The notes below the pieces were generated by a model, which was not told the DNA's origin, ran no database searches, and saw only the letters and a list, made by a program, of their open reading frames with translations. The position numbers and the translations under genes are program-made. 64,000 bases of DNA from Nostoc sp. TCL26-01 (GTDB lineage Bacteria; Cyanobacteriota; Cyanobacteriia; Cyanobacteriales; Nostocaceae): the NCBI RefSeq assembly GCF_013393945.1, contig NZ_CP040297.1, forward strand, positions 5,240,001 through 5,304,000, written 5' to 3'. This document shows positions 55,027 through 63,834 of the stretch, one piece after another (the first letter of the stretch is position 1; each line of letters begins with the position of its first letter).

Positions 55027-55237
55027 TATTCTCTTGCTGCTTTGTCGCCAGAAGATTCATCAAGACATTAGCAGCATCAGAACAATTGTACGGCGACCAG
55101 ACCGGATACTCCCGGTTCGCAACAAAGAAGTTTGCATCTTCTTCCTTAACAAGTTCTGTCGCCAGGAACTGCATTAACCGAAGCTTGTCGATTTTTGAAA
55201 GTTCCTGGATTTGTAACATAAGTTCAGCTAATGGCAT
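55019..55237 (-). CDS. Small protein paired with the retropepsin
   Basis: A 72-aa acidic protein (MPLAELMLQIQELSKIDKLR, LMQFLATELVKEEDANFF, then PVWSPYNCSDAANVLMNLL). The helical first half resembles cyanobacterial antitoxin-like small proteins, and YPVWSPY is a recurrent motif in such partners of aspartic proteases. It overlaps the protease gene by eight bases, suggesting an inhibitor, substrate or regulator; I cannot choose. Confidence 0.7.
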   Translation of the reverse strand: MPLAELMLQIQELSKIDKLRLMQFLATELVKEEDANFFVANREYPVWSPYNCSDAANVLMNLLATKQQENNG

Positions 55238-55374
55238 TTGAGAATTTCCTCATCTGAGGGTTAGTGAAAGGATGCGATCGCTCTTTCATTTTAATTTAGC
55301 GATCGCATCTATAGATCCTAGACACAGCCCATTAGACATCGACCGAATTTAATTCTGCGTTGCCCGAAATCCTT

Positions 55375-55403
55375 GTAGAGACGTTGCACTGCAACGTCTC
55401 TAC
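55375..55403. repeat. GTAGAGACGTTGCA palindrome, copy 2
   Basis: Perfect 14-bp arms with a single C between them, identical arms to 17145-17173. It lies between trmJ-like and the small acidic protein gene. Confidence 0.8.
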
Positions 55404-55450
55404 ATTCATTTTCACCAGATGTCTATTATGTCGTGGGAACCCATAGGGTA

Positions 55451-56179
55451 TTACGAATTACGAATCGCCCATTCAACTTGCCTGATTATCCCGCGCAATA
55501 AGGCGACTTCTTGAGTTTGTAGATGTGCGCGGTTATAGATTTGACGGAATTTTTCCATCCGGCTGTTGGCTGTATGGGGATATAAATAACCAATTTCTAA
55601 TAGTAAGGATTCTAGTTGTTGATAATATGCTTCCATGAGTTCTAAGGGAGCAAAATCAGCCTTGATCATAGATGCAATTTCTGGTTGCGGGATACTTTGT
55701 GATAGTTCATAACAACAGATACTGACAGCAGTCGCCAAATTGAGTGAAACATAGTTGGGACTGGTGGGAATTCGCATAAATCGCTGGGCATAATTTAACT
55801 CCTCATTGCTTAATCCTCGGTCTTCTCTACCAAAAATCAGCGCTGAGGGTTGACCAATTTCTGCTAGTAACCAAGGTAAGACTGTGCGCGGATTTTCTAA
55901 AGGTGCGTCCCAATTGCAATCCCGGCCTGTTGTGGCGATCGCTCGGATACATCCTTGCAATGCTTCTGGTAATGTATTGACTATGATTGCCGACTCTAAA
56001 ATTTCTTTGGCATGAACTGCCATCTTCATCGCTTCCTCAGACAGTGGGTCACATTGAGGATTAACTAATAATAAATGTTCTAGACCGAAATTTTTCATCA
56101 CGCGAGCGATCGCACCTACGTTCAAGGGGCCAGCCGGTTCCACCAACACAATTCTTACCCCAGCTAATCCCATTTTCAC
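55451..56179 (-). CDS. TrmJ-type tRNA/rRNA 2'-O-methyltransferase
   Basis: A 242-aa SPOUT-fold RNA methyltransferase. IVLVEPAGPLNVGAIARVMK is the family start, and the knot motifs LIFGREDRGLSNEEL and YVSLNLATAVSICCYEL contain the SAM-binding residues. TrmJ methylates ribose 32 of tRNA, but rRNA-modifying relatives look similar. The frame's MKMGLAG start has two candidate Mets. Confidence 0.9.
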   Translation of the reverse strand: MKMGLAGVRIVLVEPAGPLNVGAIARVMKNFGLEHLLLVNPQCDPLSEEAMKMAVHAKEILESAIIVNTLPEALQGCIRAIATTGRDCNWDAPLENPRTVLPWLLAEIGQPSALIFGREDRGLSNEELNYAQRFMRIPTSPNYVSLNLATAVSICCYELSQSIPQPEIASMIKADFAPLELMEAYYQQLESLLLEIGYLYPHTANSRMEKFRQIYNRAHLQTQEVALLRGIIRQVEWAIRNS

Positions 56180-56230
56180 CTCTCAATCTTAGTCTTGACT
56201 TTGTGTCTCAGTGTTTTGATGTTCAATAAA

Positions 56231-56270
56231 TTACTTTTTTACCACAAAGACACCAAGACACAGAAAAATT
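56231..56270. repeat. Dispersed CTCTGTG-type repeat (minus)
   Basis: TTTTTTACCACAAAGACACC AAGACACAG between nth and trmJ is the reverse-strand form of the repeat seen at 6989 and 61617. Confidence 0.5.
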
Positions 56271-56272
56271 TA

Positions 56273-56947
56273 TTACTTAGCAACAGATGGACATAAATCC
56301 GACAGTTCGCAAGCCTCACATAGGGGAGAACGGGCTTTACAGACAGCACGACCGTGATAAATTAGGCGAATTGACCAATTTTCCCAATCTGGTTGTGGTA
56401 GTAACTTCATTAAATCTTGTTCAATGTGAATGGGGTCTGGATATTTGGTTAAACCTAAGCGTTGGCTGAGGCGCTTCACATGGGTATCCACTGTCACCCC
56501 GGCGTTGATGCCATAAGCATGAGCCAAGACTACATTTCCTGTCTTTCTAGCCACCCCAGGCAGTTTCAATAACTGCTCCATTGTGTTGGGAACTACAGAG
56601 TTATACTCATTGACAATCATCCGACAAGCGCCTTGAATATTCTTCGCTTTATTGCGATAGAAACCTGTAGAACGCACCAAGGTTTCCAATTCTGCCAAAT
56701 CAGCATTAGCTAAACTAGCAGCATCAGGAAACCGACTAAATAAAGCAGGGGTGACTAGATTCACTCGCTCATCTGTACATTGAGCCGAGAGAATCGTCGC
56801 CACCAGTAACTGCACTGGTGTAGTGTAGTTAAGAGAGCAGGTTGCATCTGGATAAAGACGTTTTAGGCGTGAGAGAATTTCTAACGCTCGCTGCTTCAAA
56901 GAGAGAGATTTGCGCTTAGTACTCACTGGAATAACTTCTGCACCCAC
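56273..56947 (-). CDS. nth: Endonuclease III
   Basis: A 224-aa DNA glycosylase/AP lyase for oxidised pyrimidines. The helix-hairpin-helix KLPGVARKTGNVVL holds the catalytic lysine; VDTHVKRLSQRLG holds the catalytic aspartate; the [4Fe-4S] loop is C-x6-C-x2-C-x5-C (CKARSPLCEACELSDLC). It starts 25 bases inside the end of rseP, so the two are co-transcribed. Confidence 0.95.
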   Translation of the reverse strand: MGAEVIPVSTKRKSLSLKQRALEILSRLKRLYPDATCSLNYTTPVQLLVATILSAQCTDERVNLVTPALFSRFPDAASLANADLAELETLVRSTGFYRNKAKNIQGACRMIVNEYNSVVPNTMEQLLKLPGVARKTGNVVLAHAYGINAGVTVDTHVKRLSQRLGLTKYPDPIHIEQDLMKLLPQPDWENWSIRLIYHGRAVCKARSPLCEACELSDLCPSVAK

Positions 56948-58020
56948 TCCAATTGCGTAGTTAATTGGGTAGTCTCTTTGACAATGAGAAAAATTCCCAG
57001 CCCTAACAACAGCATTAACCCAGTTTGCATGACACCTTCTTGAATCCGATTAGGTAAAGGTTTACCACGTAAACCTTCAATCAGCAAAAATGCTAATTGT
57101 CCGCCATCTAATGCGGGAAGAGGCAAAATATTAATGATCGCCAAGTTGATGCTAATTAAAGCGGCAAAGAAAAACAAACTACCTGTATCATTTTGAGCGA
57201 TATTCGCGCCAATTTCCACAATTTTGATCGGGCCAGCGACTTGGCCTGCTGTTTCACCAAAGTTGGTGATCAGCTGTCCAAACCCTTTAAATGTCATGAC
57301 GACAATGCGCTGAAATTCACTTGCACCGATGCTTAAAGCTTTGGTAGGGTTAGTAACTGGTAGACGCTCAACTTTACCGTTAGGTGCAAGGCCAATACCG
57401 ATACTACCACCACTGGGTTTAGCATCAGGGATGACATTTAGTTCTAGCTTTTCTGCACCACGGGCAATTTTTAGTTCGATAGACTTGCCAGCATTGGTTT
57501 TAATGATGTTTCTTAAAGTCTCTATTTCTTGGAGCGAAGTGCCAAATTGTTTTTCATTAGCAGCAAGAATTACATCACCGGGTTTGAGTCCAGCGTTAGT
57601 GGCGACAGAACTAACTTCTGGTGCTAATTGTTGGACTAACACCCCAGGCTGACTAGCTTGCCCTACACCAACGATGCCAACTTGAGCTACCAGTAGCATA
57701 TAAGCAAAAATTAAATTGGCAATGACACCTGCACTAATGACGATCGCCCGGTCTAAAATTGGACGGTTACGCAGCAGATTCGGGTCATTGGGAGGAATAT
57801 CACTATCGGGATCATCATCGGGGAAACCCACAAACCCACCCAAGGGAAAAGCCCGGATAGCATATTCAGTTTCTGAACCTTGGTATTTCCACAAAATCGG
57901 CCCAAAGCCCAAAGAAAAACGATTCACGTGAATACCTTGAGAACGGGCGGCGACAAAATGTCCCAACTCGTGTACCAAGATTAATACAGCCAAGACTGCG
58001 ATCGCTGCTAAAACTGACAT
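56923..58020 (-). CDS. rseP: RseP-type site-2 protease
   Basis: A 365-aa intramembrane metalloprotease. HELGH at residues 17-21 and the distal NILPLPALDGGQL motif form the zinc site. A single PDZ domain (residues ~125-200, PGDVILAANEKQFG) lies between the first and later helices. Such proteases release anti-sigma factors or cut signal-peptide remnants. Overlaps nth. Confidence 0.92.
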   Translation of the reverse strand: MSVLAAIAVLAVLILVHELGHFVAARSQGIHVNRFSLGFGPILWKYQGSETEYAIRAFPLGGFVGFPDDDPDSDIPPNDPNLLRNRPILDRAIVISAGVIANLIFAYMLLVAQVGIVGVGQASQPGVLVQQLAPEVSSVATNAGLKPGDVILAANEKQFGTSLQEIETLRNIIKTNAGKSIELKIARGAEKLELNVIPDAKPSGGSIGIGLAPNGKVERLPVTNPTKALSIGASEFQRIVVMTFKGFGQLITNFGETAGQVAGPIKIVEIGANIAQNDTGSLFFFAALISINLAIINILPLPALDGGQLAFLLIEGLRGKPLPNRIQEGVMQTGLMLLLGLGIFLIVKETTQLTTQLEWVQKLFQ

Positions 58021-58096
58021 AAAGCAAGTTAATCAAAATAAGCGGAATATATGTCTTTATTGTAGTGGTTCTGGAATCGGTGCAGGACTTAAAGCG

Positions 58097-58828
58097 TCAA
58101 TCTCCTTGGGGGTATTCATTCCACAAGGTACTAATCTCTCGCAAACTCTGATGATTGCCATCGCCCAAAATCAAATGATCTAACAGAGGAATTCCCAATA
58201 ACTGCGCGCCTGCTAATAGTTGGCGTGTCAATTCTATATCTTCTGGGCTGGGTTCCACATTACCTGAAGGATGATTGTGAGCAACTATTGTCCGTGTTGC
58301 ACCTTGGCGAATTACTTCTCGAAAAATCTCTCTAGGTGAGGCTAAAGTCTCAGTCGCTGTGCCGATGGAAATGACTTGTGTACCAATTAAACGATTTTTC
58401 ACATCCAATAACAAGACTGCAAAACGTTCTTGGGCTTGCCACATCAAGTCTTGACTCAGAGCGGCGGCGGCTGTCACTGGGCTATCAATTGGTGTACGCT
58501 CTAAAGGACGGGATTGAAACGCACGTTTACCTAATTCAATTGCCGCCAAAATTGTGGTGGCTTTAGCTGGGCCAATTCCCGGAATCTGCATCAATTCAGC
58601 CGGGGTGACTTCCCGCAACACTGCCAAAGCATCACGCTGATTTTTTCCCAGTTCTTGTAAGATATACTGCCCTAAACCAACAGCTGACAGTTTGCCTGGC
58701 CCTTGCCCAGTTCCTAACAGAATGGCGATTAACTCGGCTGTCGCCAACACTTTTGGCCCATAGGTGATTAATCGTTCACGGGGACGCTCATTTGTGGGTA
58801 TATCAGCAATTCTCAGGCAATAGGTCAT
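58097..58828 (-). CDS. radC: RadC-family JAB domain protein
   Basis: A 243-aa protein. An N-terminal helix-hairpin-helix (LMQIPGIGPAKATTILAAIE) precedes a JAMM metalloprotease-type domain with the full motif HNHPSG-x8-D (AHNHPSGNVEPSPEDIELT). Despite the name, a role in recombination repair is not established for the family. It sits 76 bases upstream of rseP on the same strand. Confidence 0.92.
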   Translation of the reverse strand: MTYCLRIADIPTNERPRERLITYGPKVLATAELIAILLGTGQGPGKLSAVGLGQYILQELGKNQRDALAVLREVTPAELMQIPGIGPAKATTILAAIELGKRAFQSRPLERTPIDSPVTAAAALSQDLMWQAQERFAVLLLDVKNRLIGTQVISIGTATETLASPREIFREVIRQGATRTIVAHNHPSGNVEPSPEDIELTRQLLAGAQLLGIPLLDHLILGDGNHQSLREISTLWNEYPQGD

Positions 58829-59129
58829 AGAAAAACTAGCAAAATAGTCGTCGATAGATGCAACTATTGTTAGTTATCCCTTGTTTGCGTTCACAATCAT
58901 CGGGAAATTGATAAAGTTTTTAATTTTTGCTGATTTTTTCTTGGCTGCTTATCTTACCTAAAACAACGTGAGTTCAACAAGTCTTTGTGACCTTCGCGTA
59001 GCGTCTCGTAGAGAAGCGTAGTCCGCCTGCGCGGACTAACGTAAAATCAAGCTTTTAACTCGCGTAGGCGGGTTTTGTCTGTGTAGCTGCGACTTCTAGT
59101 CGCTTGGTGCAAGATATGATCTGTTGATC
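58829..59129. repeat. Gap with CGTAGCG-type repeats
   Basis: AACGTGAGTTCAACAAG (58969), a relative of the MITE end at 30652, is followed by CCTTCGCGTAGCGTCTCG TAGAGAAGCGTAG and CCGCCTGCGCGGAC palindromes, then AACTCGCGTAGGCGGG. No coding function. Confidence 0.55.
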
Positions 59130-59777
59130 TTAATTTTCTGGTGGTGTTTCTGCGGGGGGAGCAAGTATCGCATCAGGAGCGATTTCTTCCACAGGAATTG
59201 GTTGTTTGTTCTCTACTTCCGTATCTACTTGAGCTGCTTCTACCAGTTCAGGGGATGGGGGATGGGGGGGAATGACTTCTGGTATTGTGGCAGCTTGAGG
59301 TTCAGTAGTGGTAACTACTTCCTCAGCTGGTTCATCTGTAAGACGAGGGATAGCAGTAGTTTTTGACTCCCCAGGCTGTTGTATCTTGTTTTTCCAACCA
59401 CTGAATGTACTACCAACACCCTGTTGCAATTGCGCAACTCGTTCTTGTAGAGAAAACTTAGTAGCTTGTTCTTGAATAGTTGATCTCACAGCCTCAGAAC
59501 TGGGTACTGGCGTTTGCTGTGCTTGTGGTGTCAACTGGCGACGTAGTGAGAGAGTTTGCCAACCAAACCACACCAAAAGAGCCACACTAGCCACATGGCC
59601 GAGTAAAAGACCACCAGAAATACGTGGTGCGAAAATCCACAACACTAAAGCATAGAAAAGCCCTACACCACTCCAAATAAAATCATTCTTGCGGTGGATT
59701 TCAGGAAAAAAGAAAGCTGCTAAGTAAATCGCTAAACTACCAAGGCCAACCACCAAGGCTAGGACATTTGCCAGCAT
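59130..59777 (-). CDS. Ycf66-family membrane protein
   Basis: A 215-aa protein matching Ycf66, a plastid/cyanobacterial family: VLALVVGLGSLAIYLAAFFF, SGVGLFYALVLWIFAPRISG and LLGHVASVALLVWFGWQTLS give three membrane helices. The C-terminal half is a variable Pro/Glu/Thr tail. The role of Ycf66 is unknown. Confidence 0.88.
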   Translation of the reverse strand: MLANVLALVVGLGSLAIYLAAFFFPEIHRKNDFIWSGVGLFYALVLWIFAPRISGGLLLGHVASVALLVWFGWQTLSLRRQLTPQAQQTPVPSSEAVRSTIQEQATKFSLQERVAQLQQGVGSTFSGWKNKIQQPGESKTTAIPRLTDEPAEEVVTTTEPQAATIPEVIPPHPPSPELVEAAQVDTEVENKQPIPVEEIAPDAILAPPAETPPEN

Positions 59778-60110
59778 TTTTTGGTTACTCCTTTAACTAA
59801 GGGATTGGGAACTGGGGACTGGGGATTAGGTAATTAGAGTTGAGAATTACTTCCTGCTTGTCTATACGTTTATCTCCATCTTCCTGCTTTTCCCAGTTCC
59901 TAATCCCTAGTCACTAGTACCCAGTCCCTAATTTCGCAAATTTTCCAAGTTAATTGTTGATTTAGATACAAATTAAAACTAATTATTTATGCTGTCCGTG
60001 ATTTTTTGTAGTTTAAAGCAACTCTTAATGTCTTCTTTACGGGAGAAGATAAATTCTCAGTCTACCCTTAAAGATGAAAGAACCTGCAAGAGTTAGCCAA
60101 ACTATAGTTT
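59778..60110. other. Divergent intergenic region
   Basis: Contains GGGGACTGGGGATTAGG at about 59815 and its imperfect complement near 59895 (CCTAATCCCTAGT), a dispersed repeat pair. The gnd promoter should be in 59950-60100. No gene. Confidence 0.45.
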
Positions 60111-61541
60111 ATGACACTACAAAGCTTTGGTGTGATTGGTTTAGCCGTTATGGGCGAGAATATCGCTCTGAACGTCGAGCGTAATGGCTTTCCAATTGCA
60201 GTTTACAATCGCTCCAGAGAAAAAACCGATGCTTTCATGGCACAGCGCGCTGTAGGCCGCAATGTGAAAGCCGCCTTTACCCTAGAAGAGTTTGTTGCTG
60301 CACTAGAACGTCCCCGCAAAATTCTGGTGATGGTGCAAGCTGGTAAGCCAGTGGATGCAGTCATTCAGCAGCTAAAACCTCTGTTAGATGAAGGCGATAT
60401 CATCATCGATGGTGGCAACTCTTGGTTTGAAGATACCCAAAGACGGACTCAAGAACTAGAACCCGCAGGTTTGCGGTTTTTAGGTATGGGTGTCAGTGGT
60501 GGTGAAGAAGGCGCGCTAAATGGCCCCTCACTTATGCCTGGAGGAACACAAAGTTCCTACGAGTATCTATCACCAATTTTTAACAAAATTGCTGCCCAAG
60601 TTGATGATGGCCCTTGTGTAACTTATGTTGGCCCTGGTGGTTCCGGTCACTATGTCAAGATGGTACACAACGGGATTGAGTACGGCGATATGCAGTTGAT
60701 TGCAGAAGCCTACGATTTGCTGAAAAATGCTGGTGGACTCGACCACAATCAGCTGCATGAAGTGTTTGCGGAATGGAATACTACCGATGAACTCAATTCA
60801 TTCTTGATTGAGATCACAGCTAATATCTTCCCTTACATTGACCCAGATACCAATCTACCCTTGGTTGACTTGATTGTGGACGCAGCCGGCCAAAAGGGAA
60901 CTGGACGCTGGACTGTCCAAACTGCTCTAGAATTGGGCGTTTCTATCCCCACCATCACCGCAGCCGTGAATGCTCGGATTATCTCTTCGATTCGAGATGA
61001 ACGGATAGCCGCATCTAAGCAACTGACAGGCCCCAGTGGTAAGTATGATGGCTCTACCCAAGAGTTTATCAACAAAGTCCGGGATGCTCTCTACTGCTCC
61101 AAGATTTGTTCTTACGCTCAAGGGATGGCTTTGCTATCTACAGCTTCCAAAACATTTAATTGGAATTTGAATCTGAGTGAATTGGCGCGGATTTGGAAGG
61201 GTGGTTGTATTATTCGCGCTGGCTTCTTAAATAAGATTAAGAAGGCTTTTAACGAAAATCCAGCATTGCCTAACCTGCTACTAGCTCCAGAATTTAAGCA
61301 AACAATTCTCGATAGACAAGCAGCTTGGCGGGAAGTGATTATCACAGCTGCCAAACTCGGTATCCCTGTGCCAGCGTTTAGCGCATCCTTGGATTATTTT
61401 GACAGCTATCGCCGCGATCGCCTACCCCAAAATCTCACTCAAGCACAACGCGACTACTTCGGCGCACACACCTACCTCCGTACTGATAAAGCTGGCTCAT
61501 TCCACACAGAATGGGTTCCCATCGCTGAAGCTGAGAAGTAA
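60111..61541 (+). CDS. gnd: 6-phosphogluconate dehydrogenase (decarboxylating)
   Basis: Converts 6-phosphogluconate to ribulose 5-phosphate with NADPH release in the oxidative pentose phosphate pathway. The 476-aa protein has the NADP site GVIGLAVMGENIALNVE, the catalytic GVSGGEEGALNGPSLMPGG, and SGHYVKMVHNGIEYGDM with the catalytic lysine and substrate residues. Length is normal. Single gene with its own terminator. Confidence 0.97.
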   Translation: MTLQSFGVIGLAVMGENIALNVERNGFPIAVYNRSREKTDAFMAQRAVGRNVKAAFTLEEFVAALERPRKILVMVQAGKPVDAVIQQLKPLLDEGDIIIDGGNSWFEDTQRRTQELEPAGLRFLGMGVSGGEEGALNGPSLMPGGTQSSYEYLSPIFNKIAAQVDDGPCVTYVGPGGSGHYVKMVHNGIEYGDMQLIAEAYDLLKNAGGLDHNQLHEVFAEWNTTDELNSFLIEITANIFPYIDPDTNLPLVDLIVDAAGQKGTGRWTVQTALELGVSIPTITAAVNARIISSIRDERIAASKQLTGPSGKYDGSTQEFINKVRDALYCSKICSYAQGMALLSTASKTFNWNLNLSELARIWKGGCIIRAGFLNKIKKAFNENPALPNLLLAPEFKQTILDRQAAWREVIITAAKLGIPVPAFSASLDYFDSYRRDRLPQNLTQAQRDYFGAHTYLRTDKAGSFHTEWVPIAEAEK

Positions 61542-61575
61542 ACTTTTCTAGTTTCTACGTCTCTAGTATTTTGTG

Positions 61576-61607
61576 AAAAAGGCTCTGAGTTGTCAGAGCC
61601 TTTTTTT
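61576..61607 (+). terminator. Terminator after gnd
   Basis: AAAAAGGCTCTGA / TCAGAGCCTTTTTTT with loop GTTG, 35 bases after the gnd stop; the A-run makes it usable in both directions for the convergent TPR gene. Confidence 0.88.
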
Positions 61608-61654
61608 GTCAAGGATTCTCTGTGTCTTTGTGTCTCTGTGGTAAAAACTTCACT

Positions 61655-62464
61655 CTACTGAATTTTCAAAAATTTCTCCAAAGCCGATGCGATACTCGGA
61701 GGCCAGCGACGGATATTTTTTACCCAGTTGATATCCTTGTATCTGCTGTCTAAACCATAAGCTGCTACCCAGTTGCTTTCAGCTTCACCTTTTTGTCCAT
61801 TTACCCAGTAAGCTGCTGTGAGAGCTGCACGGACATCAGCAAAGTTGGGGTATTTACGAGTAATGTTTCTCATTTCCCGGATGGCTTGGTCAGTTTGCCC
61901 AGTTTCATAGAGGGCGAGGGCGTAGTTAGCACGAGCAAAGGCAAAATTAGGAGCCATGTTAAATGATTGTTTATAGTCTACGATCGCTTCTGCCCATTTC
62001 CCTAAACCCGTCTTGGCATTGCCACGATTGTTGTACGCCATAGCGTCGTTGGGATCTAATTCTAAGACATGATTATAATCAGCGATCGCCTCTTCCCATT
62101 TCCCTAAACCTTCTAAAGCTGTACCCCGATTTAAATAAGGATCGGTGACATTGGGAGCTAATTCTATAGCTTTGTTGTAATCTGTCAATGCTGCTTGTAA
62201 TTTATTCTGACTCACACGCGAATTGCCCCGGTTACTCCAAGCACCCGCGTTTGTAGGGAAATTCTCAATAATCTCTGTCCAATACTTTTCGGCTGTGACA
62301 AAATCACCCTTATTGGTAGCAGCAAATGCCTGATTTGTCAATTCTTCCCCTTGGGCTATTTGTTCTGGGGTGATTGTCGATTGTTGAGTTTGTGCCATGA
62401 CTGGTGTCACCCAGCCAAACGCAAATGACAAACTGATAAAAATACCAATTAATTTAATAATCAT
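61655..62464 (-). CDS. Exported TPR protein
   Basis: A 269-aa protein from the ATG at 62464 (MIIKLIGIFISLSFAFGWVT), whose signal peptide ends VMAQ. About five tetratricopeptide units follow, e.g. AGAWSNRGNSRVSQNKLQAA, DPYLNRGTALEGLGKWEEA and AMAYNNRGNAKTGLGKWAEA. The frame continues 28 codons upstream into a repeat. Scaffold role in the periplasm or lumen; partner unknown. Confidence 0.85.
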   Translation of the reverse strand: MIIKLIGIFISLSFAFGWVTPVMAQTQQSTITPEQIAQGEELTNQAFAATNKGDFVTAEKYWTEIIENFPTNAGAWSNRGNSRVSQNKLQAALTDYNKAIELAPNVTDPYLNRGTALEGLGKWEEAIADYNHVLELDPNDAMAYNNRGNAKTGLGKWAEAIVDYKQSFNMAPNFAFARANYALALYETGQTDQAIREMRNITRKYPNFADVRAALTAAYWVNGQKGEAESNWVAAYGLDSRYKDINWVKNIRRWPPSIASALEKFLKIQ

Positions 62465-62509
62465 TTTGGCTAATTTGTGTATTGGAACATAAAATATGCG
62501 GGAGTAGCA

Positions 62510-62579
62510 GAAAATAAGAATTACCACTCCCCACTCCCCACTCAGCACTCAGCACTCATTACTCCCCACTCAGCACTCA
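62510..62579. repeat. ACTCAGC/ACTCCCC heptamers
   Basis: STRR-type heptamers between ruvB and the TPR gene. Confidence 0.6.
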
Positions 62580-63680
62580 CTACAATATGGACAACTGCTC
62601 ATTCGGCGGCGTAAACCCCATATGCTTGTAAGCGGCTTTGGTGGCTGTACGTCCACGGGGAGTTCGGCTTAAGTAACCAATTTGCATGAGGTAGGGTTCG
62701 TATACTTCCTCGATGGTTTGAGTGTCTTCACCCGTGGCGGCGGCGATTGTTTCTAAGCCTACAGGGCCGCCATTGAATTGTTCAATGATCACACTTAACA
62801 TCCGTCTGTCTGTCCAATCTAAACCACAGGGATCGACTTGAAACAGTTGTAAGGCTTCGGCGGCGACGCTTTCAGTGACTTCTTGGCAGGATTTGACTTG
62901 GGCGTAATCTCGTACACGTTTGAGTAGGCGATTGGCTATCCGTGGTGTTCCCCGTGAACGGCGAGCAATTTCTGTTGCGCCATCTACAGTGACTGTTGTT
63001 TGTAGTAACTGAGAGGTACGTAAGACAATTTTACTGAGTTCGTCAATTTCATAAAAGCGTAGTTTTTGAATTAAGCCAAAGCGATCGCGCAATGGTGAAG
63101 TTAAAGCACCGACGCGGGTTGTCGCTCCGATTAACGTAAATTTAGCCAATGGTAAACTGCGAATCTTGGCGCTGGAACCTTTGCCTACAGTAATATCCAA
63201 GCGGTAATCTTCCATTGCTGGATAGAGAATTTCTTCAGTCATCCGCGAGAGGCGATGAATCTCATCAATAAATAAAATATCACCAGGTTTCAGGTTTACC
63301 AGTAGTCCAACAATATCTCTGGGACGTTCTAAGGCTGGCGCACTAGTAATTTTATAATTGACTCCCATCTCCGATGCTAATATCATTGCCATTGTTGTTT
63401 TACCTAATCCTGGCGGCCCATACAGTAACAGGTGATCCAAAACTTCACCCCGCGACTTGGCGGCTTTAATGGCAATATCCAATACATCTTTAAGGTCTTT
63501 TTGCCCGATGTAATCAGCAAATTTTTGTGGTCTGATAGTTTCTTCTTGCTTACCTTGTTCATCAATGGCAGCTTCAGGTTGCAAAATGCTTTCTTTGGCA
63601 AGTGCTTTTGTTGACTCCCGATGCTTCTGTGGTTGTCCGTTTGGTTCTGGAGGCTGTTTTTTTGAGGAGATAATCGCCAT
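62580..63680 (-). CDS. ruvB: Holliday junction helicase subunit RuvB
   Basis: A 366-aa AAA+ motor of branch migration. Walker A LLYGPPGLGKTTMA, Walker B LFIDEIHR, sensor GATTRVGALTSPLRDRFG and the C-terminal winged helix (YLSRTPRGRTATKAAY) are all present. An N-terminal extension of ~45 residues is typical of cyanobacterial forms. ruvA and ruvC are not nearby. Confidence 0.96.
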   Translation of the reverse strand: MAIISSKKQPPEPNGQPQKHRESTKALAKESILQPEAAIDEQGKQEETIRPQKFADYIGQKDLKDVLDIAIKAAKSRGEVLDHLLLYGPPGLGKTTMAMILASEMGVNYKITSAPALERPRDIVGLLVNLKPGDILFIDEIHRLSRMTEEILYPAMEDYRLDITVGKGSSAKIRSLPLAKFTLIGATTRVGALTSPLRDRFGLIQKLRFYEIDELSKIVLRTSQLLQTTVTVDGATEIARRSRGTPRIANRLLKRVRDYAQVKSCQEVTESVAAEALQLFQVDPCGLDWTDRRMLSVIIEQFNGGPVGLETIAAATGEDTQTIEEVYEPYLMQIGYLSRTPRGRTATKAAYKHMGFTPPNEQLSIL

Positions 63681-63834
63681 AATTCAGCTTGAGACTTCGA
63701 TTTTAGGACTGTTTGCGCTAAATCCCCGCCGGATGACTGCTAATAGACACGGTTGCGAAGATTTTGGTGGGAAAATACCCACGTCAATTTAAAATTTAAA
63801 TTCCGGACAATTACCCAGGAGTAAAAAAAATATT

